From Paramecium octaurelia (Eukaryota; Ciliophora; Oligohymenophorea; Peniculida; Parameciidae), in contig CAJJDP010000054.1 of assembly GCA_905182995.1 (NCBI GenBank), positions 316,964 to 380,963 on the forward strand: a stretch of 64,000 bases of DNA, given 5' to 3'. Position 1 is the stretch's first letter, and the number at the start of each line of letters is the position of its first letter. This document shows, one piece after another, positions 1-11,500 of this stretch. Under the pieces are notes generated by a model that saw only the letters and a list, made by a program, of their open reading frames with translations, was not told where the DNA came from and made no database searches. The position numbers and the translations under genes were made by a program.

Positions 1-2
1 TG

Positions 3-197
3 TTGCTGAAAATAACATCAATGTATCAAACAAAAATGTCAAAGAAGTAGTAGTTGAATTAGAAGGAGTAAATTTCATAACGTTATATTCTTTAGGCAAA
101 GGTAGAACACAAATAATACATGAAAAAACTTGGTGGAGCTATATGCATTATCCTTATTGTAGTGGCAGTTATTGTAGTTTGTGTAAAGTTAATATGA
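3..197 (+). CDS. C-terminal tail-anchored membrane protein, SNARE-like (5' truncated by window edge)
   Basis: Only the last 64 codons lie in the window. With TAA/TAG read as Gln the frame runs through a basic, Gln/Lys-rich helix and ends in a hydrophobic segment (about residues 40-62, core motif LGGAICIILIVVAVIVV) just before the TGA stop at 195-197. A charged juxtamembrane helix followed by a single C-terminal transmembrane segment is the layout of syntaxin- and synaptobrevin-type SNAREs, which drive membrane fusion from the cytosolic side. The conserved zero-layer residue would be upstream of the window, so the SNARE assignment is an inference from the tail alone; another tail-anchored protein is possible. 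Confidence 0.55.
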
Positions 198-545
198 AAT
201 TTATTACAAACAATTTAAATCAACTGTTATTATATATTAGATTGTTATAAATTAGATTAATTCTTGTTAATTTAATAAATTTTGATGAAAATCATTGAAT
301 TTTAGTAAAAGAGGTAGTAAATTAATGAATATTATTAAAGCTTTTATTAAATTAAAGTAAATGTGATAATATCATAATACATAGATTATGAATGTAATTT
401 CCTTTATATTTCTTTCGTTTATTTATCTAAATATTAGAAATTATTGGAAATTATTTATGTTGCTTAGAATCAAAGTAGTGTATTGAATTATTTAGTTACT
501 TTTTAATAATAATAAAAGTTTTAATTAATAGTAATTTATTTATCT

Positions 546-1445
546 ATGAAATATTCATACATAATATTTTTTTGCATCATTTATACTTGCTTATCATACT
601 CAATTAAGGATAAATTTTGTGGAGATGATAATTGCTACTAACTGTTATTCTTGAAAAAAGGAGCTTAGCAAAGTGAAATAAGGAAATAATTTAGAGAACT
701 TTCAAGGACATTTCATCCAGATAAGAATGAAGGGAATTAATCTCAATATGTCAAGATAGTTTAGGCTTATGAAGTTTTAAGTAATGAGGAAACAAAAACT
801 GCCTATGATGAGTATCTTGAAAATCCCAATAGGAGTGAATTTTATCATCACTATCGATATTATCAACAAGTGTATCATCCACAGTCGAATCCCTATATTG
901 TGGTTTCTGTTTCAACCTTACTCTTATCAATAATACAATACGTGGCTAGAATTGGAATGTACAAAAATGCTATTGGAAGAGTGATGGAAACAACGCATTT
1001 CAAAAAGGTTGTGAATGAGAGGTAGAAGGAATCTAATATGAGCAAGGAAGAAGTGATTTAAGAGACATTGAAGGAAGTCAAGATTACAGGAGCATGGTCT
1101 TATCCAAAATTTGAGGAAATTTGGGTTATAGCAATATTACATTTTATTTATTCCATTTTTTATAGATTGTACTTCACATTGAAATGGAAATATTATTATA
1201 AGGATGGAAAGGCTCAAAGGGAAATAAGTGAAAAAGATCAAGAATACAAGACATAAATTTTGTTGGGCATAAGTAAGAGTAGATGGGAATCTGTGGATAA
1301 GGAGTCATTGATTAGTCGTTAGTTATGGATACCTGAGAATTTGAGGGAATTCAATGAAGAGTAACGTCTTCGATAGGAGGAGTATATTTAGTAGCATAGT
1401 AATAAGTACAAATAGTATAAGAGATTTCAAAAAAAGATGTAATGA
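546..1445 (+). CDS. DNAJC25-like ER membrane J-domain protein
   Basis: An intronless 299-residue protein. It opens with a hydrophobic signal-type segment (MKYSYIIFFCIIYTCLSYS), followed by a J domain at about residues 30-90 with the diagnostic HPDK motif (about residues 62-65) and the downstream AYEVLSNEETKTAYD helix. Two further hydrophobic stretches follow (around residues 120-138 and 185-205), with WGR-free basic and acidic helices to the end. J domain at the N terminus after a signal, then transmembrane segments and a long cytosolic tail, is the DNAJC25 layout, a co-chaperone of Hsp70/BiP at the ER membrane. The first ATG after an AT-rich leader is the natural start. Length is slightly below the animal orthologues (about 360). 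Confidence is high for a membrane J protein and moderate for the DNAJC25 subfamily. Confidence 0.85.
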
Positions 1446-1505
1446 CTTGTTTAAACTTGTTATAATATCTCAAATAAATAAAATTATTGTTATTTATCCA
1501 ATTAA

Positions 1506-3149
1506 TCAACCATCGGCATTGGCTAAGTTTGAGTTTACATTTGTTCTTTCAGTGTTTGAGAAAGGACTTGGTATATTAGGAGAATTTATGATCTAAATGA
1601 TTTAAGGTGTAGTAAACTCTACTGCAACAGCTAATCCAGAATTTTTCTTAGTTTTAATCGCAGTAATTTCTGTTTCTAATTTTTCAATTTCTTAGTTCTT
1701 AGATATAAACCAAAAACATATTCCCAATAATAAAATTGCTAGTCCTATTGGGATACCCAAATAGATAATTATGTTTGAATAGGAATTCTCATCGTCATCA
1801 AAAGCTAAAATAGTGATATTTGTTTATCTTTATACTATTAAATTGTTTTGAAAGTTAGTTTAAATAATAACAGATTCATTTTAGATTATTTGATAATGTT
1901 ATTCAGAACTTGATTGATTTGATAGAGGATTGCAAATAATATAGGGATCTTGGATCTTAAATTTGGTGTAAAACAATCCAGATTTTGAAGTTCCAAAAAA
2001 GAAATTCTCAATAGAGAAATCATTTTAATCCATTAAATGACTCATAGAAAGATCTATATTTGTCAAATAAAAGAAATCTATGTCAATTGCTCCTAATAGC
2101 GTATATTATGGAACATGGCTTATTTAGAGACCGTCAAATTTAGTCACAAACATTATGTGATGTTTGTTTTATCCTTACAAGATAGCAAACTATTCTGAAA
2201 CATCAACATCTTTGATTTTACTAAATGTTTCAAATGAATTAAGCTGAGTTAATTCCTTTTCTGTAAATAGATATTCTACACAGATATATTTGTGATGGTA
2301 TTCATAGACAACAAATATGTTGCTTTTATAATTATCAATTGCAATGAATTCCAGATTGCTTAATTACAATTTATGTTGCAATTTTAATGAAATTTTAATC
2401 CTAACAGCATCCATTTGATATACAGAGATACTCTACTGTTGCTCATCTAATAGAACTAGATAAATAGTATTATCTATTTTCAAGATTGCTAAATCTTTGA
2501 ATCTTGTATTTGATATCTAATCAATAAAATGTAATTCATTTCCAATTATTTTATAAAGATCTAAACCATCCTGACCTACACATGAGAATATATAATTCTC
2601 ATATTCTTTTGTGACACCTCTCTCCTTTCTTTGTTTTATTTCAATTAAATCTCTTATTTACAGTTTTTATGCCTTTTATTCCATTTATTAAACACTAAAC
2701 AAGATTGCTCCTCTTGTTTGGAAGAGTATTCCCAAATTACTTGTGCTACAATACAGTAATTAAGGCATTTCAGCCAATGTATCTAAGCCTAATTCTTTGA
2801 AATCTGCTTTCCAAGCTAATTTAGCAAACTCACCATTGAAGTTCTAATAGTTGAATTTCATCAAATATAACAAATAATCTGAGGTGATGAATATCACTCC
2901 ATCTCTAATGTGTACCATAGTTACGATATTCTCAAAGTGCTATGTTTTAGTTTCAAAAATTAGGTTTATTTCCTTCAATTAACAAAATGGCATCGTTTCA
3001 TTTACAATCAGTTTTGCATCTTTAGCTTAATAGAGAGCAAGCAATTTTGTCTCTCTTTCAGTAGGAATCTGAAATTAAAGTGATTCATTTTGTATTTATC
3101 TGATTCTGTAAGATTAAACATTAATGATTAAGAAAATAAAAATAAACAT
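1506..3149 (-). CDS. Type I single-pass membrane protein, function unknown
   Basis: A single 547-residue frame with no intron. It has a short signal peptide (MFIFIFLIINV), a large ectodomain of about 440 residues with repeating beta-rich stretches (for example the segment around QDGLDLYKIIGN), one strong transmembrane helix at about residues 458-478 (core IYLGIPIGLAILLLGI), and a cytosolic tail of some 65 residues. The spacing of hydrophobic strands in the ectodomain suggests a beta-propeller-like fold, but no diagnostic motif is visible. I do not recognise the family; it may be ciliate-specific. The start is the only in-frame ATG placed directly ahead of the signal peptide. Confidence 0.8.
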
Positions 3150-3790
3150 TTATCATAAACATTAAATGACAATGGCCATCCTAATTTTCAAGATATCTAT
3201 AATTAATGAATTAAAAAAGGATTTAATATCATCATAATTGGATATTATTAAAAATTAGATCTTAATATCTGAGTGGAAATGACTGAGAACGATGTTCTAA
3301 CTGCATTCTTGAAATCATCCTAAGGATGGTTCCATTTATTTAGATTAAGAATAAAGTATTAATGTAATCAATACAATAACCAAATAAAATAAACCAAATT
3401 CACTTTAAAAATTGAGAAGATGTTCCTTTAGTTTTGGTATTCTTAAATTGTAAACTCTCAAAAACTATTGCAGGAATAACTTAAATAAAAGATAACAACA
3501 ATCAAATCACCATAAAAATCTAAAAAATATGCATAATAATGGCCGCATAAAGCAATTCATAATCAAATATTGCTTATTAAAATATTATTAGGAGTTAGAT
3601 TAAAAAATCGAATTTTATTAAATTGACAGATTTCTTTTTCTGTATTTTTAAATCCCTTAATATATTGTTTAAACCAAATCCTTTTTTTTATGAAAATTAC
3701 TTTTTCTGTCTATGATTTATTCATATCTTAATTTTGCTATCAAAGATCTCTCCTTTACATTCTCCAAAAATTATTTATTAAATACATTTT
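3150..3790. other. Intergenic region between the type I membrane protein and the TLDc gene
   Basis: About 640 bases of AT-rich DNA with no reading frame on either strand that I can defend under the ciliate code. It separates the 5' ends of two divergently transcribed genes and so should hold both promoters. Short ATG-started frames at 3690 and 3712 on the plus strand either hit TGA or lie in the wrong frame for the TLDc gene that starts at 3791. Confidence 0.6.
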
Positions 3791-5438
3791 ATGCTCAAAT
3801 TATTTTAGAATGCATTCTCAAAAAAGAAGAAATCCCATACTTAATCATTTTAACTCGAATCACAAGATCCTCCTCCTATTCACAAGGCCTCAACTTTAGG
3901 CTTCGAAGTAATTGATGAAAAAGCTATAAAATCAATCGAAGAATCATATAATTAAAAACAAAGAAGAAGTCAATCTTTTGAAACTAAAGAATAACCTCCT
4001 CCTTAACAAGAAGAATTTATGGACTACGTAGTGTAAGAAGATGATTCCTTTTTCGGAATTTCCCTCAAGTTTAGTGTTAATGAAGGCTATCTATTAAGGA
4101 TCAATAATCTATCTAGTGATATGATTTTTTAAGGTCAGGTTTTAAAGGTTCCTATAACAAATCAACCTCGATTCTCTATCATCAAAGCTACTGAGTAAAA
4201 TAAAAATGTTGAAAATATATGGGAATTAGATAAATTTAGTTAGAAGTGTAAATATATCATGATATCGCTTATTAGTTGATGTTACATATTGCAATAATAA
4301 ATATAATTCTAATGGGATATTGACTTTAAATAGTGACATAGTACTATTTGATCCATACTAATAAGAGCAAACACAAGATAAATAAAATAAAGTTCGAATG
4401 AATGCTTGCATTTCGATGATTGATATCAATGAAGCAGTGACATATGTTTTATAGAATCAAAATGGATGTTAAGATTACGTTGTCTAAATTCTATTATCAG
4501 GAATTGGCAAACCTAAATTCGAAAAGAAGTATTTTAAACAATTAAGGAAATATAAGAAATAGAAAAGGAGTATAGCCACTGTATTCTTTAGAGTAATATA
4601 TATATACATATTAATTTCAAGCATGCTGAAAGAGATTTAGATGGAAAATTGTACTCTGAAGAAATCAAAAAGAGTAATTGTGCCTTTATTGTAAAATTCA
4701 TTAATGAAGCTTGCACTGGTTATACTGAACAATCTAAATTAACGAAAATACCTTATTTAGATATAATAGAGGAAATTAAAGAGAAAAAATAGATAGAAAT
4801 AGACGAAATCCAAGATGTGATTGGAGAGAGAATGGGAAGTATAAAATTCATTAAAATTTAATAGAACTTTGGGCTTCATTAGAATATGTGCCAATGTTAA
4901 AAGAGCCTTCTGATTGTTTCACTAATACTACTTATAAACAAATCATTGAATAAATTCCAGCTGTATATCGTTTAGCTAATTGGATTAAATATTACAATAT
5001 TAATTAAGATGGATCAAGCTTTTAGAATCTGCTTTATGAAATCAAAGATAAAGCTCCGATAATTTTAATAATCAAAGATTTTGAGAATTTTGTGTTTGGA
5101 GCATATATTTCAACAGAGTTACGTTAATATAGTCAAGGATTCCTAGGGAATGGAGAAACCTTCTTATTTAATTATGTGTTAGAGGTATGGTATATTTGTG
5201 ATTGAATTAGAAAAATGAAATCAAGAGTTATTTTTGGACTGAAAAAAACAGAGACTTCATTTATTGCGATGAAACAGGTATTGGGATTGGTTGCGGAGAT
5301 AAATTTGGGTTATTTATCGATCACAGCCTAACATTTGGGTATTCGAACCCATGTGACACTTTTGATAATAATAGGTTTAGTAATTCTGAAAAGTTTAGAA
5401 TTATGCATCTTGAGGTTTGGGCCATTTTATAATAATGA
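3791..5438 (+). CDS. OXR1-type LysM + TLDc domain protein
   Basis: A 512-residue protein from five exons; introns at 4248-4275, 4593-4621, 4839-4864 and 5185-5210 (28, 29, 26, 26 nt). The N terminus is basic (MLKLFQNAFSKKKK). A LysM-like unit follows (NEGYLLRINNLSSDMIFQGQ), then an OXR1-type GRAM-like stretch (FDVTYCNNK .. LFDPY), and a C-terminal TLDc domain of about 170 residues ending EVWAIL. LysM-GRAM-TLDc is the domain order of OXR1/NCOA7 proteins, which protect against oxidative stress and, in animals, regulate the vacuolar ATPase. All four introns shift the frame, so the model is well constrained, and the spliced length is an exact multiple of three. A second, different TLDc gene lies at 17.1-18.5 kb. 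Confidence 0.9.
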
Positions 5439-5685
5439 ATATAAAATTCTCTTATTTATTTATATAGTTTTTGTTTCTCGCCAGTAAGAAGTAAGTACTG
5501 TATTTTAAATTGTTCCATTTGTTTAATCTCGCTTTAATTTAAAATATAGATTCCCATCCTATCAACTCAATTATTGACTTCGATTTAATTAATTTGGTGA
5601 TGACAGGATTAAAGTTATGCACACAGTAAACTATTTAATTAAATCCACTAAATAATATATATTTAATCTAGACAATACTATATCA

Positions 5686-6165
5686 ATGTCTAAGATATTT
5701 ACATTTTCCAATGTAAACTCCATAAAGGATATCGATCCCATTTGCTCGAAAAGGAATTTCTAGGTTTTTGAGAAGTACATTTAAAACAAAATGAAGAAAT
5801 CCACCAATTTGGATTAATCTAAATCAAGCTATCTAGATTCGAGATTGGATTCAAGCAAATTACACAAGGATTATCTTCAACGGAAAAGTCAACCTAGCTT
5901 GAAAAGATTTGATTTGAGATCTCATCGGTTAACTTAATCTGAGAAATCTCTGACTTCTATTTTGATAAATAGACAAAGGGAGGCAAATAGCATCAAGGAA
6001 TCCAATAGCAGACCCTCCTCAATTCATAAGAAAGTTAGTTTTTAGAACCTTGTTCTTGTGATAGACACAGATGTGGGAATTAAGAAGAGAGAGAAGTTGA
6101 TTGAGAAAGAATCAAAATTAAGAAATGGATATTTTTTCAATTCCAATCAGATCAGATTATAATGA
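5686..6165 (+). CDS. Small basic protein with KVSF motif (paralogue A)
   Basis: An intronless 159-residue protein rich in Ser, Lys and Arg. About two thirds along is the sequence HKKVSFQNLVLVIDTDVG, followed by KKREKLIEKES. The next gene downstream (6296-6766) has the same block (KKVSF..KVLIIEPQKGVIKRERIS), so the two are tandem paralogues. [K/R]VxF is the docking motif of protein phosphatase 1 (PP1) regulators; KVSF in a largely disordered, basic context is what one expects of such a regulator, but this is an inference from a short motif. No other domain is visible and I cannot name a family. Confidence 0.75.
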
Positions 6166-6295
6166 TGCTTGAATTCATGTTAATTCATTTTTCTTTTCAA
6201 ATTCCACTCCATTCTACAGTTTATTTGAAGGGTTTGCACGGTTTTTGGATTATCGAGCATTTCTAATTAATGCAGTATCATATAAATTATTAATT

Positions 6296-6766
6296 ATGTT
6301 GTAATCTTTTAAAATTACGAGGAAACTCTAAATTAACATTGATTCTCATAATAAACTCGATTAATAGAGGCCAATGTTTCAATCTGAAAGGAATATACTC
6401 ACATCAACACCCTCTCTCTATTAGAAACTTAAATTAAAACCTATTTAAGAATTCTAAATTGTTACTTAAGCAAATAATTACATTTAAACGAAGTCCTCTT
6501 TTAAGAGTAACACGTTCTTTAAGTTAAACGAGGACCAAGATCAGATGAAATAATAATGTTTAAGGCAAAATTAAAAAAAGGTGAGTTTTTGTGACAAAGT
6601 CCTTATTATAGAACCTTAAAAAGGTGTTATAAAGAGGGAGAGAATATCCACCAAAGATGAATAATTTAATGTGACCAGAACACCAAAACGAAAAAACTGT
6701 ATTTTAATTCATCCTTCATCCAGAACCTTAAACACATGCTAATCTACTTTCATTGATTAGCTTTGA
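6296..6766 (+). CDS. Small basic protein with KVSF motif (paralogue B)
   Basis: An intronless 156-residue protein, tandem paralogue of the gene 130 bp upstream. The conserved core is KKVSF-x3-VLIIE-x3-GVIKRER at about residues 95-118; outside it, the sequences have diverged almost completely. This pattern points to selection on the KVSF block and its following hydrophobic strand, with disordered flanks. A PP1-docking function is possible from the motif alone. The stop is the first in-frame TGA at 6764-6766. No membrane segment and no introns. Confidence 0.75.
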
Positions 6767-6817
6767 GTCAAAGGAAATTTGAATAAATATAAGTTTATAA
6801 TTATTTTTATAGAAATC

Positions 6818-7182
6818 ATGGCTTACGATTAGAGATATCCTTTCGAATTATGCATCTGGCAATTTTATCCTGAAGAAGAGAAATCAATATCCCTTTTGAA
6901 TGCTTATAAGCAGAGAGTGCTGTTTTTTGAGGATATCAAGTCTTTTCTTTTAAAGGATAGATTAAACACATGGGCATTTTGGGGATTTCCAATCGTCTGC
7001 CATGCTCTCCTCCATTATAGTGGAACCTTGTAGCCATACATACGAGGTTACGGTTTCAAATTAAAGATTGATTCCTACAGCTATTTCAAGTGTTCTCTGG
7101 TTAGGTTGGTTACATTTTACACTGCCTTATAAAAGTCAAGAGAATTGTTGACAAATACAGGAGAGACAAGATTGTAAAATGA
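6818..7182 (+). CDS. Small protein of about 111 residues, function unknown
   Basis: Begins MAYDQRYPFELCIWQFYPEEEK. The middle is aromatic and moderately hydrophobic (WAFWGFPIVCHALLHY). I place one intron at 7135-7163 (29 nt, GT..AG), which yields a short end FYTALQKDKIVK and a TGA at 7180-7182. Without that intron the frame runs to TGA at 7256-7258 and would overlap the coding 3' end of the convergent WD40 gene by 47 bp. The spliced form avoids the overlap and is preferred, but either is possible. A GT..AG-flanked stretch just upstream of the ATG may be a 5' UTR intron. I do not recognise the protein. Confidence 0.5.
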
Positions 7183-7211
7183 TAATCCACGCATCCCACA
7201 CATAATAATTA

Positions 7212-8128
7212 TCATAAAGCATAAAAGCTTATTATGCCGCAATCATGAGCAGCTATGATTTGGTCATTCTTGTATCGAATACCGCTGATTCCTCCAGGTT
7301 TGTCATTCATGGTCTGTATATGTTTCTGAGAGTAGATTTGATTGACATCCCATACTCGAATTGTTCTGTCCGTAGAGCAACTGACAAAAGACTGAATAAT
7401 GTTGAATTTTCATACTTTCTCATTGATTTTACAGAAATCCATAACACCATATTTATGTCCTCTAAATTATTGAATGATTTCAAATTTCTCTAGGTCTATG
7501 AGTTTGATTAATCCATCTTCTGATCCTGTTAGAATTTTATTATTGTCCAGAAATAGTATTGTCTTTATTGGTTTTGAATGGGGTTTGATTGCCTTCTTTT
7601 GAAACTTTGAATCAATCAAAAATAGACTGCCCCCTTCATTACCAACAGCTAACAATTAATCATGAATCTAGAGTGAACTTGAATAATAAATTGGATCTGT
7701 TTCTATTTTTTGAATTCTCTCTTTGGTATCGACGTGATAAAAGTTAATGATTCCCATTTCCCCAGAAGTCACCACTATTGATGAATCATAAAATCTGACC
7801 TTCCAATTGGCAAAGGCATCACATTATATTTCAGAAATCAGCTTCTTATCATCGATATCCCAGATTCGAAGATAATTATCTAATGATGAGACCACAACTG
7901 ATATTTTTATTATCGTAATTAAGTACTTTAGGTTTCGTCAGCATTGATAGATAAATCTATGACTCCCAAAAGATGATTTTTCAATATGGTTTCATTCGAT
8001 TTGGATTGAAAGGGTTGAGAGTAGAGATATACATTTTCATCCAATGTGCCAATGGCCAAAAACTCCTTTGATACATCCATGCAACTTGGACTCTCTGGAA
8101 CTGAGAAATTTGTAATCTCTTAGATCAT
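7212..8128 (-). CDS. WD40-repeat protein of the SKI8/WDR61 type
   Basis: A 287-residue protein from three exons; introns at 7898-7926 (29 nt) and 7392-7415 (24 nt, carrying an in-frame TGA if retained). Seven blades can be counted, with clear WD-type ends such as DNYLRIWDI, DGLIKLIDL and DRTIRVWDV. Repeat content, short length (SKI8/WDR61 is about 300 residues) and local phrases such as SSLDNYLRIWDID, GNEGGSLFLID and SCSTDRTIRVWDV align with WDR61 in order. WDR61/SKI8 is a subunit of both the Ski complex (cytoplasmic 3'-5' mRNA decay with the exosome) and the PAF1 transcription complex. A different small WD40 protein cannot be excluded. The last repeat is short before FYAL and stop. Confidence 0.8.
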
Positions 8129-8282
8129 TATAAATATAAATTGTTTATTTATTTATCATGCATATTCATATTTTTAACTTTAATTTCTATTCAGTTTAAG
8201 AGGGTAAATTAAACTCTTTTTAATTATTCCTTAAAGTTTGCAATTTAAGAGCTTTTTCCCTTTCTTAAATAATTAATGGTTT

Positions 8283-8806
8283 TCAATTATGCTAAAATAG
8301 ATCTTTGTATTGAGATGCTTTGTTATATGATGCCATCCTCCTTCTATGATTTTATTTACTCTTCATTCCCCTATTTTTGTTTATTTAATCATTTCTAATT
8401 TGCTATCTATTCTTCTGACATTTCCTTATATGAATAACTTTATGCGGAGTCAAAACATTTTGACAATGCTTGATGTTTAACATAGGGGGATTGTACTTCT
8501 TAGTCCAAATATCATTATTCTTTTTTTTACTGATGCTACTTCTTTTCTAGTTATGCCAATCCTGCCATATATTGTTCCCTATCCTATTTTTCTTTAGGCA
8601 TTTAATTGTTAATTTACTGATTGGCAATATCAATTACAACTCTTCTTCATTGTGTCTAAATCTTTCAAAGTCTGATTGATTTGAAAGTTTATTGATCATA
8701 TTACTATTAATCTGCTTATTCAATTGTGATTTGACTTAATTAGCTTCAGGTTATTATTGAACTCAATTCCACTTTTACAGTTATTACAAATTCCTTCTGA
8801 CTCCAT
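8283..8806 (-). CDS. Hypothetical basic protein, 164 residues
   Basis: Two exons joined by removing 8744-8772 (29 nt). The N terminus has one CxxC pair (ESEGICNNCK); the rest is polar, rich in Asn, Gln, Lys and Arg, with no membrane segment. The frame is open only when TAA/TAG are Gln, and the spliced length is a multiple of three. An upstream in-frame ATG at about 8897 would add some 30 residues; the later one is preferred because it directly precedes the Cys pair. No family recognised; possibly a nuclear or cytoskeletal low-complexity protein. Confidence 0.55.
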
Positions 8807-8956
8807 CAGCTAAAGTTAGAGAATGATATGGGATGACTTATTTAAGTTCTTCCCATCCAACATTTTCAAGTTGGATAATCCGACTTACTATTTCATTTGA
8901 AAAAGGATTTCAAGTAGGGTTTAATAAGGAATCATTAAATATTTATATTTTAATTT

Positions 8957-9854
8957 TCAAACATTATACACTCCAATAACAATAGCATGATCTCTTTCAT
9001 AAGGTTCTAAAGTCAATTATTCTTGAGGTGTAAGGCCTTCATCCTGAGATGATAATAAGAATATTAGTATACCTTTAATCTTTGCACTTCATGTTAAAAG
9101 ACTACTTCGGCTCTATTAGTGGAATCAATGCAATTGGCTTTGATGGAGATCATGAAATGACCACCCTTTTTCAAGAAGTATTAGGAGTTCAAACCCACAA
9201 TTCTAGCTTGATCTGGCTATGCAACATCTGCAAATACAACGTCGACCATTCCAACAAGCATCCTATATTCTAGAGGCTTTCTAGCATCAGCAATAATAGG
9301 AACAATGTTAGTTCGCTTCTTAGCCATATTAACAAGATCTCTACCTGATCTATGAGAGAACTCTACAGCATATACAACACCTAAACTAAACTTTGATGCA
9401 TACCTTCTGATCCTACAATGTCTGACACATGAGAAACTGTAGTTCCTGATGCAGCTCCCAAATACAAAACTTTAGCTCCAGGTTTAATGAAAATATCACT
9501 CACTCCTCCTATCACTCCAGCAGCAATCTTTGATCTGAATGGATTCCAAACTCTATATTCTACTTTCTCCCCTGTTTGTTTGTCTTCAACAGAAATCCTC
9601 TTTTCATTATAAACTGACTCTCCTGGAACCATATTCTTAGTAACCAAAGCCTCCCATTATCCCTTAGCCACAAACACTCCAGCCAATCTTGGATGAGGAA
9701 CTACGAACGCTTTCGGAGCTCCACCCATACGACCTCCTCTTCCGCCTCCTCTGCCTCTAGGAGCTCCTCTTCCTCGATCTCCTCCTCTTCCTCGATCTCC
9801 TCCTCTACCACCTCCTCGTGTATCTCCTCTTCCTCCTCTGAAGTCTCTGCCCAT
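8957..9854 (-). CDS. Fibrillarin (box C/D snoRNP 2'-O-methyltransferase)
   Basis: A 281-residue protein with introns at 9381-9403 (23 nt) and 9044-9072 (29 nt). The N terminus is the RGG-rich GAR domain ([16 protein letters not shown]), which targets the protein to the nucleolus. The methyltransferase core follows, with the SAM-binding motif [17 protein letters not shown], then [26 protein letters not shown] and the C-terminal [12 protein letters not shown]. Fibrillarin methylates pre-rRNA under guidance of box C/D snoRNAs. Length is near the usual 300 residues. Both introns are needed to keep the conserved core in frame. Confidence 0.97.
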
Positions 9855-10648
9855 AAATTATAATTTAAAATTAAATTTTTATTCAATTTCACATATTCAT
9901 TTCATTATTCTACACTGCGTATATTCGTAACTCCTTCTACAAATACTAATGTATGGAGATTTTGTTGTCCTGTCAAAATGATCTTCTATACCAATTCTGA
10001 TTGTTCTACTTAAAAATTTAATTTTTTAGCTTTTTAGTAAATTTTATTATTTATTAGCATCTCTCTGTTCTTCAAATTTCTTTTAATGTGCGTATAGCCG
10101 TTATAAATTTGATTGTTTTATGGAGTTCTTTCATAAATATATGTTCTTTCATAAATATATTAATTATTAAGGTTTAAATAGTATTTTTAATGCAAAGGTT
10201 AATTTTATATGTGAAAATAGTGATATTCATATAGAAATGAATAAAAAATAATTTAGGTTTATTTTAAGCGACAGTGTAGCATTAATTATATTTAATTCAT
10301 CTGTCTAAATTGAGAGTACCCCTTCATTTGGCGATCATTTTGATTAGAAATTCATGATAATAAGGCAGAATATTTCAATAATTTCGATTAAATAACAAAA
10401 AAAATAAAGCATACTTTCAATAATAAATTTATTGTTTATAAGATTCAAAATCTAAAAAAGTCAGCTCTTATTTGATAATATGATCCATATATTTATAAAT
10501 AACTTTTAATATATTTGAATACATTTATTTAAATGTAGAAGTCCTCGCTTATATACTTCCAATTATAAATTTTTTGTTTCTATTGAGTTAAACAATGCAT
10601 CAGAAGAGATTGGGTATAAAATATTGATAACAAATTAATAAATTTAAA
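9855..10648. other. Intergenic region, about 790 bp
   Basis: An AT-rich spacer between the start of fibrillarin and the 3' end of the next minus-strand gene. It holds an 18-bp perfect tandem repeat (listed separately). On the minus strand around 10080-9908 a 52-codon frame ends in a protein-like stretch (LTGQQNLHTLVFVEGVTNI), which could be an exon of a small gene, but no start or splice model is convincing. I see no tRNA or snRNA. Confidence 0.5.
10125..10160. repeat. Two tandem copies of an 18-bp unit
   Basis: The unit gttctttcataaatatat occurs twice back to back (10125-10142 and 10143-10160) without a mismatch. It lies in non-coding DNA. Replication slippage is the simple explanation. Confidence 0.9.
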
Positions 10649-11488
10649 TCATTTTTTTATCGGATCCAATTTCTTTTTGTTTTTGCTTTCTTCTTTATTT
10701 CGATTTTATTATGGCATTCTCTTATTATATGAATCTCTTAATCCTTCTTCCCATTGGCCTTGAGACATTCTGACATCTGGACCAAATAAATGTTTGACAC
10801 TTCCACAATTACCCTGCTTAAACTTCATGGTGTAAGGTGGGAGTTCTTGTAATCCTTCAAAACCAGAGTAGGTGAATTTCATGGTATTAAACTTCCCTGT
10901 ACTGAAAGACTTTTTAAGATCCATTTGTTCTTTTAAAGGTTTGGGGAATTCTGGAAAATCATGTCTATCTTTCTTTGGTATATACCACCATCCCTTTTCT
11001 CTCTTGCTGAGATTTTCATCATGCTCTTGATATCTTCTCAATCCAGTTTCAAAATCTGCTAAACTTCCAGATGCACTCAATCCCAAGCGATGACTGAGGA
11101 GATGCATAAAACTAGCAACATTGTCCTTGTTCTTGATGTCCTGTGTGTCGTGCTTTTTTTCAGAAAATAGGGTTTTTTTATCAGCAAGAGAATAAGGTTG
11201 ATTTGGTATTTTACTGAGCAGCTCTTTCATTTTATTCTAGATGGATAATATAAATAGACATACAGCATCCCAGTGTCTTAGTTGTAGGACCCATTCAATA
11301 TCATTCTCTGTGATTTCTGGATGCTGGAGGAAGTGGAGATAAAAGTTCACATTCCTGGGTATTCGAACTTTGTCTAGAGGCTATAGGGTTTTATGGGATT
11401 TTTCGAATTTCTCTTGTTTTTCTGGCTCTCCTGCTTTTTCGAGACTTTTCTCTTTTTTTTGATCTTTGGGTGGAGGAGATTTTTTCAT
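10649..11488 (-). CDS. Conserved-looking soluble protein of 279 residues, unknown function
   Basis: A single exon. The N terminus is a Lys/Pro/Glu-rich tail (MKKSPPPKDQKK). A helical middle follows (RNVNFYLHFLQHPEITENDIEWVLQ is split by Trp and His residues), then a compact Trp- and Pro-rich region (GWWYIPKKDRHDFPEFPKP) and a Gly/Phe-rich stretch (FTYSGFEGLQELPPYTMKF), with a basic C-terminal tail. The richness in aromatic and turn residues indicates a folded domain rather than low complexity, but I cannot assign the family; a ciliary or cytoskeletal protein is a guess only. It starts 12 bp downstream of the stop of the TmcB-like gene on the same strand. Confidence 0.7.
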
Positions 11489-11500
11489 TTATAAATTATT

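Noticed and set aside
1068..1256. Short plus-strand frame as its own gene
   Set aside because: It is an internal piece of the DNAJC25-like protein, cut by TAA/TAG codons that encode Gln in this organism.
9701..9892. Glu-rich minus-strand 63-codon frame
   Set aside because: It is a frame-shifted reading of the fibrillarin GAR domain codons (Arg/Gly repeats read as Glu).
10125..10160. CRISPR-like or regulatory array
   Set aside because: Only two adjacent 18-bp units without spacers in a eukaryotic nuclear genome; slippage is enough to explain it.
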